Source of the DNA: Zhongshania antarctica
Lineage (GTDB): Bacteria > Pseudomonadota > Gammaproteobacteria > Pseudomonadales > Spongiibacteraceae
Direction of reading: 5' to 3'
Length of the DNA: 64,000 nt
Assembly (NCBI RefSeq): GCF_014202945.1
Contig: NZ_JACHHW010000009.1
Span: 42,742-106,741, forward strand
In this document: piece after piece, positions 1 through 8,778 of the stretch
Layout: each line of letters starts with the position of its first letter
Position numbering within the stretch: position 1 is the first letter of the stretch
Notes under the pieces: generated by a model
What the model was told of the DNA's origin: nothing
Seen by the model: the letters and a program-made list of their open reading frames with translations, nothing else
Database searches by the model: none
Made by a program: the position numbers and the translations under genes

Positions 1-216
1 GCCATCGCCCAAAAGGCGCTGAAAGCCCGGTAAATCGGTGGGCGTAGAGATAACTAAAATATCTTTGATACCCGACAGCATCAGCACTGACAGTGGGTAA
101 TAGATCATTGGTTTATCGTAAATTGGCAGTAACTGCTTGGAGCATCCCATCGTAATGGGGTGCAAGCGTGTGCCCGAGCCACCGGCGAGGATAATGCCTT
201 TGTATTTCTTGGTCAT
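1..216 (-). CDS. rfbA: Glucose-1-phosphate thymidylyltransferase, N-terminal part (cut by window edge)
   Basis: Makes dTDP-glucose from glucose-1-phosphate and dTTP, the first step to dTDP-rhamnose. Only the first 72 residues are inside the window; the rest lies to the left. Seen: the translation starts [20 protein letters not shown], the nucleotide-binding signature of RmlA-type nucleotidyltransferases, followed by [20 protein letters not shown], the usual second conserved block. It lies downstream of rfbB on the same strand, the usual rhamnose pathway neighbour, but 357 bases separate them, so a shared transcript is not certain. Other sugar nucleotidyltransferases share the first motif; the second block favours RmlA. 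Confidence 0.93.
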   Translation of the reverse strand, partial: MTKKYKGIILAGGSGTRLHPITMGCSKQLLPIYDKPMIYYPLSVLMLSGIKDILVISTPTDLPGFQRLLGDG

Positions 217-318
217 GGTGCGTCCTTTACCGGCCTGATGTCACAAACATCAGGCCCAATATGAATTTAGTTTCGCCGAAGCACTGCACTGGAGACTCAA
301 CGCTCTCACTGCGCTCAA

Positions 319-344
319 TGGATACCTGCCTCCGCAGGTATGAC
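319..344. repeat. REP-like palindromic element, copy 1
   Basis: Imperfect palindrome tggatacctgcc-tccgcaggtatgac. The arms atacctgc and gcaggtat pair. The flank gcgctcaatggatac resembles that of the copy at 435-462, and the whole has the look of the short extragenic palindromes (tggat...gatgac type) scattered between genes in many proteobacteria. Confidence 0.6.
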
Positions 345-357
345 AACAAATTAAGTC

Positions 358-377
358 ACTCCTGCGCAGGCAGGAGT
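358..377. repeat. Short palindrome between the two REP-like copies
   Basis: Perfect 8-base arms actcctgc (358-365) and gcaggagt (370-377) around a gcag loop. It shares the cctgcgcagg core with the neighbouring copies and may be a diverged, inverted member of the same family. Confidence 0.5.
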
Positions 378-434
378 CTATACCTTGGCCTTGCACCTCG
401 CATTTACCACCCAACGGCATTCGCTGCGCTCACG

Positions 435-462
435 TGGATACTTACCTGCGCAGGTATGACGG
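435..462. repeat. REP-like palindromic element, copy 2
   Basis: Contains the perfect 14-base palindrome tacctgcgcaggta (443-456) inside tggatac...gtatgacgg, preceded by cgctgcgctcacg. Same orientation and layout as copy 1 about 115 bases away. Confidence 0.6.
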
Positions 463-573
463 CGAAGGGCGTTTTGTCGGCGTCATACTTACACAGACAT
501 AACAACGGGTTCAGCTCGGCCCTCGCTTCTGCGTCTCCCCTCTCCCGTCAAGCGTCCAGCTGTTTTCAAGCGC

Positions 574-1647
574 TTAGCCCGCCTCGCCAATCCGGTCCAA
601 CTTATAATCCCCCGACAATACTCGCTGCCACCACTGGGGCTTGTCTAAGTACCATTGCACGGTTTTGCGGATACCCGATTCAAAGGTCTCTTCTGGCGTC
701 CAGCCCAAGTCGCGCTGAATCTTGCTGGCATCAATCGCGTAGCGGGCATCGTGACCGGGCCGGTCTTTAACAAAGGTGATTAAGTCTTTAAAGCCTTTGC
801 CGCTGGCGCGGGAATTGGCATTCTCGGGAGCGAGTTCTTCAAGCAGTTCGCAGATGGTTTCCACCACCTCAATATTGCGCTTTTCGTTATGGCCACCAAT
901 ATTGTAGGTCTCGCCAAGCTTACCTTCGCGAACCACTTTAAACAGGGCGCGGGCGTGGTCTTCGACATACAGCCAGTCGCGGATTTGGCTGCCATCGCCA
1001 TAGACTGGCAACGGTTTGCCGTGCAGGGCGTTAAGAATAATATGGGGCACCAGTTTCTCGGGAAAATGGTAGGGGCCGTAATTATTGGAGCAATTAGTCA
1101 CGATGATCGGCAGACCAAAGGTGCGCCCCCAGGCTCTTACCAAATGGTCGGAGCTGGCCTTACTGGCCGAGTAGGGCGAGCTGGGCTCGTAAGACGTGGT
1201 TTCCGTAAACAAGTCGGTGGTGCCGTGAAGGTCACCATAGACCTCATCGGTGGAGATATGATGAAAACGGAACGCGGCCTTTTTGTCGCCCTCTAGTCCT
1301 TGCCAGTAGGCGCGGGCCGCTTCCAACATGGTGTAAGTGCCCACCACATTGGTTTGAATAAAGGCGCCGGGGCCGTCGATGGAGCGGTCGACATGACTTT
1401 CAGCGGCCAGGTGCATCACAACATCGGGTTGGTGCTTGGCAAAAACGGCACTCATGGCTGCTGCGTCGCAAATATCAACTTGGGCAAAGGCGTAACGGCC
1501 AGAATCTTCCGCGCCGGGCAGTGACTCTAGATTACCCGCATAAGTAAGCACATCCACATTAACGACGGCGGCATCGGTGTCGGACAAAATATGGCGAACT
1601 ACGGCGCTGCCGATAAAACCGGCACCGCCGGTGACTAAACATTTCAT
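574..1647 (-). CDS. rfbB: dTDP-glucose 4,6-dehydratase
   Basis: Converts dTDP-glucose to dTDP-4-keto-6-deoxyglucose with bound NAD, the second step to dTDP-rhamnose. The 357 residues match the usual RmlB length. Seen: Rossmann motif GGAGFIGS at residues 7-14, the catalytic T133-D134-E135 block, and Y159-x3-K163 of the extended short-chain dehydrogenase family. A longer frame begins at 1662, but the ATG at 1647 ([10 protein letters not shown]) puts the Rossmann strand at the expected distance from the N-terminus. rfbA follows on the same strand, so the pair feeds O-antigen or exopolysaccharide rhamnose. The remaining rml genes are not visible. Confidence 0.96.
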   Translation of the reverse strand: MKCLVTGGAGFIGSAVVRHILSDTDAAVVNVDVLTYAGNLESLPGAEDSGRYAFAQVDICDAAAMSAVFAKHQPDVVMHLAAESHVDRSIDGPGAFIQTNVVGTYTMLEAARAYWQGLEGDKKAAFRFHHISTDEVYGDLHGTTDLFTETTSYEPSSPYSASKASSDHLVRAWGRTFGLPIIVTNCSNNYGPYHFPEKLVPHIILNALHGKPLPVYGDGSQIRDWLYVEDHARALFKVVREGKLGETYNIGGHNEKRNIEVVETICELLEELAPENANSRASGKGFKDLITFVKDRPGHDARYAIDASKIQRDLGWTPEETFESGIRKTVQWYLDKPQWWQRVLSGDYKLDRIGEAG

Positions 1648-1713
1648 ATTAGAAAAACCCAAAGAGTATCGTACTCAGAAGACGATTTAGTGTTTTAAAA
1701 CGCCTCTTGATAA

Positions 1714-2514
1714 TTAACGCGCGCGCTCTGTTCTACCCACCTCATGCTCCGGCATTGCGGCATTACGAAAGTCTCGCCAATGACGAAATCGATAGGCATG
1801 TCGGCGTAGGCTGAACCACAGTTTCACTGGGTGGAACACCACACGATGCCATAACAGGGGTTTATCGGCTGCCGTATTTGAGGACTTAGCCACGCTGGTT
1901 TCGTGAACCAGCTCATAGGCAACATGCGGTTCAACAGCAAAGACCTTTAGATCAAACAGGAAAAAGTGATCAAATACTTTATCAACGGGCTCGTATATGT
2001 TTTGAGCATAATCAATAAACTTTCTCATGCCTACGCGGTTCAGCACATAGGCCTGTGTTCCCAGTCCACCGCGCTCTGGGCGAACCAAACGGTGCTCACC
2101 AACAAGAGATTCAAGCACGGTTCGTTTACGAATTCGCAGCGACATCAACCGGACCATGTCCAGGCCCTTATCAAGTACCGAGCGATACACGTCGCCAAAG
2201 CGATTTTCAATAACAACATCATCTTCGATGACACAGACATACTCATAACCGTCGCGATAGGCCGCTTTTATCGCCCGCAAATGCGACAAATAACACCCTA
2301 ACTCACTCGCCGTTAAGCGCTTACCATGACGCACCATCGCCAAATTGCCACGAATTTGCTCGCCACCTTCTAACGCAGGCATACCCACTCGGCCGTCTAT
2401 CGCTGGAAAAATCTCGGCATCAAGCCCCTGACGCAGCAAGTCGGCAAGCAGCTTTTGAGCATTTTCAGACTCGGAATTAAGACTTATCACCCAGCATATG
2501 CATTTTTTTTGCAT
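1714..2514 (-). CDS. Glycosyltransferase family 25 (LPS biosynthesis type)
   Basis: Predicted sugar transferase of the LOS/LPS glycosyltransferase 25 family; 266 residues is typical. Seen: N-terminal strand CICWVISLNSESENAQKLL, the conserved LTASELGCYLSHLRAIKAA block, and the acidic VCVIEDDV strand that is the family hallmark and probably the metal/nucleotide site. There is no signal peptide, consistent with action at the inner face of the cytoplasmic membrane. It stands alone: rfbB is downstream on the same strand 66 bases away and a GT4 gene runs the other way upstream. Donor and acceptor sugars cannot be read from sequence. Confidence 0.88.
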   Translation of the reverse strand: MQKKCICWVISLNSESENAQKLLADLLRQGLDAEIFPAIDGRVGMPALEGGEQIRGNLAMVRHGKRLTASELGCYLSHLRAIKAAYRDGYEYVCVIEDDVVIENRFGDVYRSVLDKGLDMVRLMSLRIRKRTVLESLVGEHRLVRPERGGLGTQAYVLNRVGMRKFIDYAQNIYEPVDKVFDHFFLFDLKVFAVEPHVAYELVHETSVAKSSNTAADKPLLWHRVVFHPVKLWFSLRRHAYRFRHWRDFRNAAMPEHEVGRTERAR

Positions 2515-2792
2515 GAAACCCTCTTTAATCGCCTTTCATCAGATCCCAAGCTAGGCACAATCTACCCTCGGCAAGCGGTTAATCTGTCAACTAAGTAAAA
2601 AACTGACGAGGCAGCAACGCCTTGTATGATTTCAAGCGGCCGTTTATATTCACCCAGTGCTTAGTTGGCCGTCGTCTCGGCTTCAATTTTGCCGCTATTG
2701 TAACATTTAAAATTGAATAGGACGCAGCAAGCCCAGCAAACTGAACACCATGGCTTGACAGCATACACCAGCCCCAAACCGGATTCAGCGCG

Positions 2793-3932
2793 ATGCCAAG
2801 CCACGACATTATCATTAGCACACAGAACTACCCCCCCGCCGCTGGTGGCATTCAGAATTATATGCATGAACTTGCGCTAGCACTGCACCAACTTGGCCAT
2901 ACCGTGCGCGTTATTTGTGATGCGCCGACAGCAGAGGGCCAAGACCATTTTGACAATAGTCTGCCATTTTCAGTTGAACGACTCAGCGGCCCCAAAATCC
3001 TCCGCCGCTATCGCAAAGCCCTAAAGGTTTTAGCACAGCTCAAAAAGCTAGACCAATCGATATTAATTTGCGACAGCTGGAAAAGCCTTGAACTTATAAA
3101 AACGCAAAAATTAGGCAATACCCACTGTATTTGTATTGCTCATGGCATGGAGTTTCCCGCCCAGCTTGAAGCCAAAAAGCACCGGCGCATCACCAAAACC
3201 CTGGCGAGGGCAGATTTAATTTTAGCCAACTCAGAATTTACCGCCCAAAGAGCAAAGCCCTACACGCCCGATTTTACGCGACTTCACACATTGCACCCGG
3301 GCGTAAATCCGCCAATTCAAGCCAACAACAGTGAGCAGGCAAAAGCCAGAGACTGGCTTGGCGAACACACCCCTATTTTAATCACCGTGGGCCGCATAGA
3401 AGCGCGGAAGGGTCAGGACAAGATCATTGAGATCATGCCCAAGCTGCTTGCGGAGTACCCCAATGCGCTATATCTAATCGCGGGTAGCGGCCCCCTGCAA
3501 GATAGTCTCGTTAACCGCGTCAATGAACTCGGCCTAGGCGCTAACGTTAAATTCTGCGGAAGAGTGAGTGACGGCGAGCGATCAGCGCTGCTGCAAAAAG
3601 CAGACGTTTTTGCCATGCCCTGCCGCGCGGTTGGCGATTCAGTTGAAGGCTTTGGAATTGTTTATATAGAAGCCGCCATGCTCGGTTTGCCGAGCCTGGC
3701 CGGACGCGCTGGGGGTGCTGGCGACGCCGTTATCGACGGCCATACCGGATTATTGTGTGATGGTGACAACGAGGACGACATCTATCTGAGCCTTAAAAAA
3801 ATGCTCAGCGACAAGAATACATTGAAGACCACAGGCCAAAATGCGCAGCACCGTGCGCAGACTGAATTACAGTGGCCCCAGATCGCAAAAAAACTACTGG
3901 AATATATCGCCGAACAGGGGGTCGCCAACTAA
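2793..3932 (+). CDS. Glycosyltransferase family 4
   Basis: GT-B fold retaining glycosyltransferase of 379 residues. Seen: the N-terminal acceptor-domain start with the glycine loop PPAAGGIQNYMHELA, the middle strand ILITVGRIEARKGQDKII that opens the C-terminal domain, and the donor-binding E-x7-E region in EGFGIVYIEAAMLG followed by GLPSLAGRAGGAGD. It probably adds a hexose to LPS core or another surface glycan. It is the only plus-strand gene among the left-hand glycan genes. Its stop lies just 15 bases from the stop of the convergent YrbL-like gene. No clear ribosome binding site is seen before the ATG. Confidence 0.9.
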   Translation: MPSHDIIISTQNYPPAAGGIQNYMHELALALHQLGHTVRVICDAPTAEGQDHFDNSLPFSVERLSGPKILRRYRKALKVLAQLKKLDQSILICDSWKSLELIKTQKLGNTHCICIAHGMEFPAQLEAKKHRRITKTLARADLILANSEFTAQRAKPYTPDFTRLHTLHPGVNPPIQANNSEQAKARDWLGEHTPILITVGRIEARKGQDKIIEIMPKLLAEYPNALYLIAGSGPLQDSLVNRVNELGLGANVKFCGRVSDGERSALLQKADVFAMPCRAVGDSVEGFGIVYIEAAMLGLPSLAGRAGGAGDAVIDGHTGLLCDGDNEDDIYLSLKKMLSDKNTLKTTGQNAQHRAQTELQWPQIAKKLLEYIAEQGVAN

Positions 3933-3947
3933 GCCTGTCGAAGCCAA

Positions 3948-4643
3948 TTACTTTTGCCCGCTATGAAATAAAAAACCATGCATTCCAGGGCCCTTGCCCT
4001 GAGCTTTGTCGCTGAGCAGATCTTCAATACGCTGGTGGATATTAGCCACTTTACGCTGCGCTTTCTTTTGCTGCATAAATCCCGGCATTAAATGGCCCGG
4101 AATCACGCCGGCACTACCAACACCATCAATCACCACTAAACGCTGTATTTTGGGCGCATCGGGCACGCTCACTTCACGCTGCACTACAACATTGTGCAAA
4201 ATCAAATCCCGCGAAGGCACGCGGTATGCCAACCAATGTTCACACAGGGCATTCACTGCTGAGCGACAATCCTCGTCGTAGCCATTTTCCCAAAGATATT
4301 GCTTTAACGACAGCGAGACGTCACCGTCGCTGTCACGAATCAATTCGGAGCACAGCCCCCTACCCATATCGGTGTCGACAAAACCAAAGCAACAGCTTAT
4401 ATGCGCAAAAATATTGTCATCATAGTGGCGCTCGAGACTCGCCATAACATTGAATTCATCTAGATTGTCGTCGAAGCTCGACAAGGGCTTTAAGTTTTTC
4501 GGGAAGCCCTTGCTACGGCGCCGCTCCGCGATACTAAAATCGGGGCGCCGCACTTTAATACACCGCGCGGAATCACTTGGGTCAACATAGCACCAGCGAT
4601 TACCACCCGCCGCAAACGGCTTTAACGCCTTGAGGGCAATCAT
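3948..4643 (-). CDS. YrbL family kinase-like protein
   Basis: Protein of 231 residues resembling YrbL, a PhoP-regulon protein of unknown biochemistry with a protein-kinase-like fold. Seen: a glycine-containing nucleotide loop (FAAGGNRWCY), a lysine in CIKVRRPDF that could be the ATP lysine, SRDLILHNVVV matching the kinase catalytic loop (D then N), and VVIDGVGS at the DFG position. The ATG at 4643 overlaps the stop of the upstream transferase as ATGA, which argues for coupling and against the longer frame from 4682. Being last in an LPS-type glycosyltransferase operon, it may phosphorylate a core sugar as WaaP-type kinases do; that role is inference. Confidence 0.78.
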   Translation of the reverse strand: MIALKALKPFAAGGNRWCYVDPSDSARCIKVRRPDFSIAERRRSKGFPKNLKPLSSFDDNLDEFNVMASLERHYDDNIFAHISCCFGFVDTDMGRGLCSELIRDSDGDVSLSLKQYLWENGYDEDCRSAVNALCEHWLAYRVPSRDLILHNVVVQREVSVPDAPKIQRLVVIDGVGSAGVIPGHLMPGFMQQKKAQRKVANIHQRIEDLLSDKAQGKGPGMHGFLFHSGQK

Positions 4644-5683
4644 GCTTTGTCGCTGCCGTCGGGGTTGATGTTCCGCGCCCAAACATAGTCATGGCTAAAG
4701 GGCTGAACCATCGTCGCCTCAACAATATAGCGTGAGTACAAGGTCGAATTTAATTCCTGCTGAAAAAAGGCTCGCGCCCGCGCAGCCCAGTCTTGGCGCT
4801 TAGCATCGTCGTGATGAAATTCGCGAACCTTAGCAATTAGATCCTCTTGGTCATCAAAATACACCAAGGTTTCCGGCGGCACGTATTCCGAAAAATTGCC
4901 GCTGCTGTGGGCGAACTGCAGCACTCCGTTGCCACCAAGCTGGGACATTCGGTCAGATGTGTACCAGTGATCGCCTTCCTGACGATTTAAATTAAGCGCC
5001 ATTTTTGTTTTCGACAAGGCCAGGTCGTAATCCCGACCCCACACTGGAGCCTCTCCGAAACTCCCGTAAGTTTTAAAATTCATTTCACCGTCGACAGCGT
5101 CTTTAATGGCTTTAACCATTTCCAGGCGCTTAGTGAATTTAGTGGCATTACTGCAAAACAACAGGTCGATTGGCAAATCAGTTTTAACCGAGTTATCTAA
5201 AACCTCTACCGTGGGCTCTACCGGATTGGGAATATAGTAAAGCCGTGCACCCAAGCCAGCGTAACGTCGCAAATCACGCAGGCCAGTAGTGACAAATACC
5301 GCGTCCACCACCCCCGCAAAAGCAGCAATGCGCTTGCTGTTATTGGGCACAAATAAGGGATCGCAATTGCAGTGAATCAATACGCACTCGGGGCGACGCT
5401 GACGCACCAATTTAAGACTATCTACTGTGATAATATCGCTGTGACCAATAATAATAAGGTCGGGATCGTTGTGTTCTACAACCTCAAGAAACCGCCTATT
5501 AGCAGCCTTTTTACCCAGCTCGCGAATTCCTAAAGGCGACTCAAACGCCGCGACATCGCGATCGGAAAAGCTGCGCACATAGTGATTATTGCGGATCAAG
5601 CCGTATTTCATCTTCTCGGCCCAGCTAATCCGGTTGGCGCCATAGCTGCGCAGGCGTTCGTAATCCACGTGAAGCACTTTCAT
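4640..5683 (-). CDS. CgeB-like glycosyltransferase
   Basis: Predicted GT-B glycosyltransferase of 347 residues whose C-terminal half looks like the CgeB/Glyco_trans_1_2 type. Seen: MKVLHVDYERLRSYG start, PDLIIIGHSDII strand, the linker IYYIPNPVEP, a GEAPVWGRDY-type loop, and near the end the donor-site-like block TSDRMSQLGGNGVLQFAH followed by DLIAKVREF. The start at 5683 is preceded by AGG at good spacing, whereas a TTG six bases upstream is too close to it. It lies 14 bases after a GT4 gene and overlaps the YrbL-like gene by four bases. Acceptor and donor are unknown. Confidence 0.78.
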   Translation of the reverse strand: MKVLHVDYERLRSYGANRISWAEKMKYGLIRNNHYVRSFSDRDVAAFESPLGIRELGKKAANRRFLEVVEHNDPDLIIIGHSDIITVDSLKLVRQRRPECVLIHCNCDPLFVPNNSKRIAAFAGVVDAVFVTTGLRDLRRYAGLGARLYYIPNPVEPTVEVLDNSVKTDLPIDLLFCSNATKFTKRLEMVKAIKDAVDGEMNFKTYGSFGEAPVWGRDYDLALSKTKMALNLNRQEGDHWYTSDRMSQLGGNGVLQFAHSSGNFSEYVPPETLVYFDDQEDLIAKVREFHHDDAKRQDWAARARAFFQQELNSTLYSRYIVEATMVQPFSHDYVWARNINPDGSDKA

Positions 5684-5697
5684 TCTCAAACCTCGTC

Positions 5698-6819
5698 TTA
5701 ACGCTGCGCTATTAAACGCCGATACACACCAAGGGTACTGGCCAATTGACTGCTCAAATAATAACTTTCTGGCAGCTTAATTTCTGCATCGGCATCGATT
5801 AAATCGTCAACCCGAACCGCAAAGGCCACAACATCATCTGCGGGCACTAAACCTTGAGGAAAGCCCGCATTCAAAGACTCACTTGCGCCACCGCGATCAA
5901 AGGCCACCACCGGCGTGCCCGTAGCCAATGACTCCGGCACGGTTCGCCCAAAGGGCTCTTCTTTATTAGACATATGGCAAGTCACCGAGGCCAATGCGTA
6001 AAAGGCTGGAATATCGCTGCGATGGCCAACAAAAGTCACTTTATCGCTCAGGCCCAAGGCGTCGCGCTTAGCCAACAACTCTTCAAAATAATGTTGTTTG
6101 CCCGGTTCAGCATCACCCACCACAACACCGTGGCAATCCTGCCGCAGGCGCATTAGCCGCGCCATCATATCTAAAAATGCCTCTTGGCCTTTCCAGCGGC
6201 TAAGCCGCCCCGGCATCAAAACAATATGCTTACCCTGCAACTCAGGGTAAGCCGCATACAACTCCTTTCGCCACTGCGCAGTGCAGGCGTCGCGATTAAA
6301 CGCAGCCGGATCCAGCCCTCGCGGTATCAAGGTAATTTTTTCTTCTGGCACACGGTAATTGCTACGCATGTATTTTTTAACGCAGTCGGAAATAGCAATC
6401 ATATGCTCGGCGCGCGCCATCACTGCACTATAAAAGTTAACCGAGTACATGCCGTGAAAAGTACTGACCAATTTCGGCCGGGTACTGGGGTTCATCCGCC
6501 GCCAAGCAAGCCAGACAATCCACGCTGGCGCGCGGGAGCGAACATGGACAATATCCGGCTTTAGCTCAGTCAGCAGGCGACGCATTGGCCGAACTTGAAA
6601 TAGCGACATCAGCGACTTGCGATGCACCGGCATCTCAATATGCTCACTGCCCTCGGCAACGAGCCCGTCAACCATTCGTCCGCCGGCGGATATCACCACC
6701 GACTGATGGCCACCACGCACCAGCTCCCTGGCCAATTCCACTGTGCCGCGCTCTACTCCGCCGGAATTTAACGCCGGCAAAACTTGCACAATTTTCAAGG
6801 GCGGACTTTGATCAGTCAT
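5698..6819 (-). CDS. Glycosyltransferase family 4 (LPS core type)
   Basis: GT-B glycosyltransferase of 373 residues. Seen: KIVQVLPALNSGGVERGTVE, the classic acceptor-domain loop of GT4 enzymes; LVSTFHGMYSVNFYS; the inter-domain strand HIVLMPGRLSRWKGQEAF; and the donor-binding motif EEPFGRTVPESLATGTPVVA. The chosen ATG at 6819 has GGGAG upstream and starts 4 bases after the preceding stop; an ATG at 6837 lies inside that gene without a binding site. It sits between the ELM1-like gene and the CgeB-like transferase in the envelope operon, so LPS core assembly is the likely job. Confidence 0.9.
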   Translation of the reverse strand: MTDQSPPLKIVQVLPALNSGGVERGTVELARELVRGGHQSVVISAGGRMVDGLVAEGSEHIEMPVHRKSLMSLFQVRPMRRLLTELKPDIVHVRSRAPAWIVWLAWRRMNPSTRPKLVSTFHGMYSVNFYSAVMARAEHMIAISDCVKKYMRSNYRVPEEKITLIPRGLDPAAFNRDACTAQWRKELYAAYPELQGKHIVLMPGRLSRWKGQEAFLDMMARLMRLRQDCHGVVVGDAEPGKQHYFEELLAKRDALGLSDKVTFVGHRSDIPAFYALASVTCHMSNKEEPFGRTVPESLATGTPVVAFDRGGASESLNAGFPQGLVPADDVVAFAVRVDDLIDADAEIKLPESYYLSSQLASTLGVYRRLIAQR

Positions 6820-6823
6820 GCGC

Positions 6824-7735
6824 TCAAACGCTCCCATGTAATTTCAATAACCAATCCGCCGCGCGGTCGGCCTCCCATAACGGGTAGGCCGCGCTTGGCA
6901 ATACCTGATGTAAATTTGCAGTTGCGAAACCCGAGGCCAAGCTGGCAGCCAAGACCTGCCCCATACTCTTAGTAACACGAGACTCCCGGAGCGGCGACAG
7001 AGCCAACAAGCCGGTAGGCGCGCCAGAACTAATGCTTTCGTAGACCATGGATACGCTGTCACAACTCACCCACGCCTGGCCCACCACCGCCAAATTAGCC
7101 TGCAACCAACCTGACCCGGTTTGCTGGTAGGCAATGGTCTCGATATTTACCATATCGAGCTCAGCCACTTTCGCCAACAAACCGACTGGCGTGCGCGGCG
7201 AATCAGACACTAGCCACGCCACCCCCGGCGAGGCAGCGGCAATTTGCTGCACTTGTGCCAAAACAGCCTCGCTATCCCAAACAAAATGCTTATTAATACC
7301 GCCGAGCAAGATCAAACCCTGCGCAGAGTTTCGCCCCTCAGTCACCGGCACGATGTGATTCATCACACCCTCGGTTGCCAACACATTTTGGCGATTTGGC
7401 GGCGAGTCGTGCCGAGGCATACAGACTGCGTCAAACAAAAATAGCGGCCAACTCGGTCGCATCAGCACCAGTGCTTTACCACCGGCAAGCCATTTAAGCC
7501 ATAACAGAGGCAAGTGCGTACGACTGCCCGCGCCGATAATCCAGTCTGGCGATTGCTCGCAGCCAAACTGCGCCTGCAAACCAGCGCGGCCAGTATAGGA
7601 GAATCCCTGCTCCGCAATATTTAGCCAAGACACAGCAAGCGCTCTTTTTGCCTGCAAGCGCGCCACTAAACCCTTGAGCTGATTGAGATGGCCAAGCCTG
7701 CCGTCCGTGAGCACCCACACCTGCAATGCCGCCAT
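6824..7735 (-). CDS. ELM1/GtrOC1 family putative glycosyltransferase
   Basis: 303 residues matching the bacterial ELM1 (mitochondrial fission ELM1-like) family, predicted to have a GT-B fold. Seen: VWVLTDGRLGHLNQLKGL at the N-terminus, DWIIGAGSRTHLPLLWL, GLILLGGINKHFVWD, WLVSDSPRTP, and the C-terminal VSCDSVSMVYESISSGAPTG, which in this family occupies the donor-site position. Its ATG overlaps the acyltransferase stop by one base (TGATG), so translation is probably coupled. The family is poorly characterised; a role in LPS core or O-chain transfer is inferred from the operon. Confidence 0.82.
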   Translation of the reverse strand: MAALQVWVLTDGRLGHLNQLKGLVARLQAKRALAVSWLNIAEQGFSYTGRAGLQAQFGCEQSPDWIIGAGSRTHLPLLWLKWLAGGKALVLMRPSWPLFLFDAVCMPRHDSPPNRQNVLATEGVMNHIVPVTEGRNSAQGLILLGGINKHFVWDSEAVLAQVQQIAAASPGVAWLVSDSPRTPVGLLAKVAELDMVNIETIAYQQTGSGWLQANLAVVGQAWVSCDSVSMVYESISSGAPTGLLALSPLRESRVTKSMGQVLAASLASGFATANLHQVLPSAAYPLWEADRAADWLLKLHGSV

Positions 7736-8631
7736 CAGTAAACCCCTGCTTCGCCTTCTGGACGGGTCTTAAAGCGGCGATGCACCCACATATACTGATC
7801 TGGTACCAGTCGAATATTGTCTTCCAACAAGGCATTTATCGCCCTAGCGTCTGCAGCAGGGTCACCACTGGGGAAGTTATTCACTGGTATTATCTCTACC
7901 CGGTAGCCTCGCCCGCCTGGCAAGCGTTGCTGCTGGGCAAACACCACCCGCGCCCGACCGCTCTTGGCCAAGGTACTGGTACCGATAGTCGTGGCCGCCA
8001 TGACACCAAAAAACGGCACAAACTCGGCAGACTTGCGACCATAATCTTGATCCGGCAGGTAGTATAAACGCCGCCCTTCACGCAAGCGTCGCAAGGCGCG
8101 CTTGATATCTCTGCGATGTATAGGCTCACCGTAACGTCCGCGAGAGCGACTCAGAATATATTCGAACACCGGGTTTTTATGTTTGCGATAAAAGGAATCA
8201 GTAGGGTAGCGATAGCCTATCAAGGTGCCGCACACATCAAGAGACGTAAAATGGGTACCCAATACAATGATGCCCATACCGTCTTCGCCAACCTCAAGAT
8301 GCTCCCCGCCCACCAGCTCAAAATCAACATCAAGCTTGTCTGGCGCCAAAAACCAAACTCGCAGGGTCTCCATTAAACCGACACCTTGATTGCGCATAGT
8401 CTTGCGAATAAGGTCATCGCGATCTGCGTCGTTTAACTCAGGGAAACACAAACGAAAATTTGTTTCACAGGTATGGCGCCGATCGCCAGCAAAGCGATAG
8501 AACAGATTGCCAATACCCGCGCCCAAGGCATAGCTCATACGCCGAGGCAGGTGCGCCAGCAGCCATAGCACACCGACACCTAACCACACTGGCCAATATT
8601 TGGGGTAAATTAATTTACTCTCAATTGTCAT
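7735..8631 (-). CDS. Lipid A late acyltransferase (LpxL/LpxM family)
   Basis: Adds a secondary acyl chain from acyl-ACP to lipid A at the inner membrane. 298 residues is close to the family norm near 306. Seen: a membrane-anchoring N-terminus (WPVWLGVGVLWLLAHLPRR), the H-x4-D/E acyltransferase motif as H127-FTSL-D132, YYLPDQDYG, and the terminal block QYMWVHRRFKTRPEGE. Asp replaces the Glu more often seen in LpxL, still within the motif. First gene of a five-gene operon with three glycosyltransferase-like proteins and a kinase-like protein. Whether it transfers laurate or another chain cannot be told from sequence. Confidence 0.93.
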   Translation of the reverse strand: MTIESKLIYPKYWPVWLGVGVLWLLAHLPRRMSYALGAGIGNLFYRFAGDRRHTCETNFRLCFPELNDADRDDLIRKTMRNQGVGLMETLRVWFLAPDKLDVDFELVGGEHLEVGEDGMGIIVLGTHFTSLDVCGTLIGYRYPTDSFYRKHKNPVFEYILSRSRGRYGEPIHRRDIKRALRRLREGRRLYYLPDQDYGRKSAEFVPFFGVMAATTIGTSTLAKSGRARVVFAQQQRLPGGRGYRVEIIPVNNFPSGDPAADARAINALLEDNIRLVPDQYMWVHRRFKTRPEGEAGVY

Positions 8632-8778
8632 CGTTAGAATTTACACTATTGTTACAGCAAATATTACAAACTCGCGCCGCTTATTAGCGCCGATAGATCA
8701 TTTAATTTAACGTGCTGCATTGTACACTGATTAGTCACGCCAGTTGCCACTGCGCCACAATAGAGATTCACATACTTC

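Larger units (their letters stand above)
217..573. other. Intergenic region with REP-like palindromes, no gene
   Basis: This 357-base gap between rfbB and rfbA holds three small palindromic elements (entered separately) and a pyrimidine-rich stretch near 525-550 with the words gtctccc and ctcccgtc, which recur near 63530. An open frame crosses it on the plus strand (261-770), but that frame continues into rfbB in antisense and has low-complexity, shadow-like composition, so I do not call it. No clear terminator or promoter is visible. Confidence 0.6.

Noticed and set aside
261..770. Plus-strand open frame of 169 codons at the left edge
   Set aside because: It crosses the palindromes and runs antisense into rfbB; composition is Ser/Arg/His-rich and shows no family motif.
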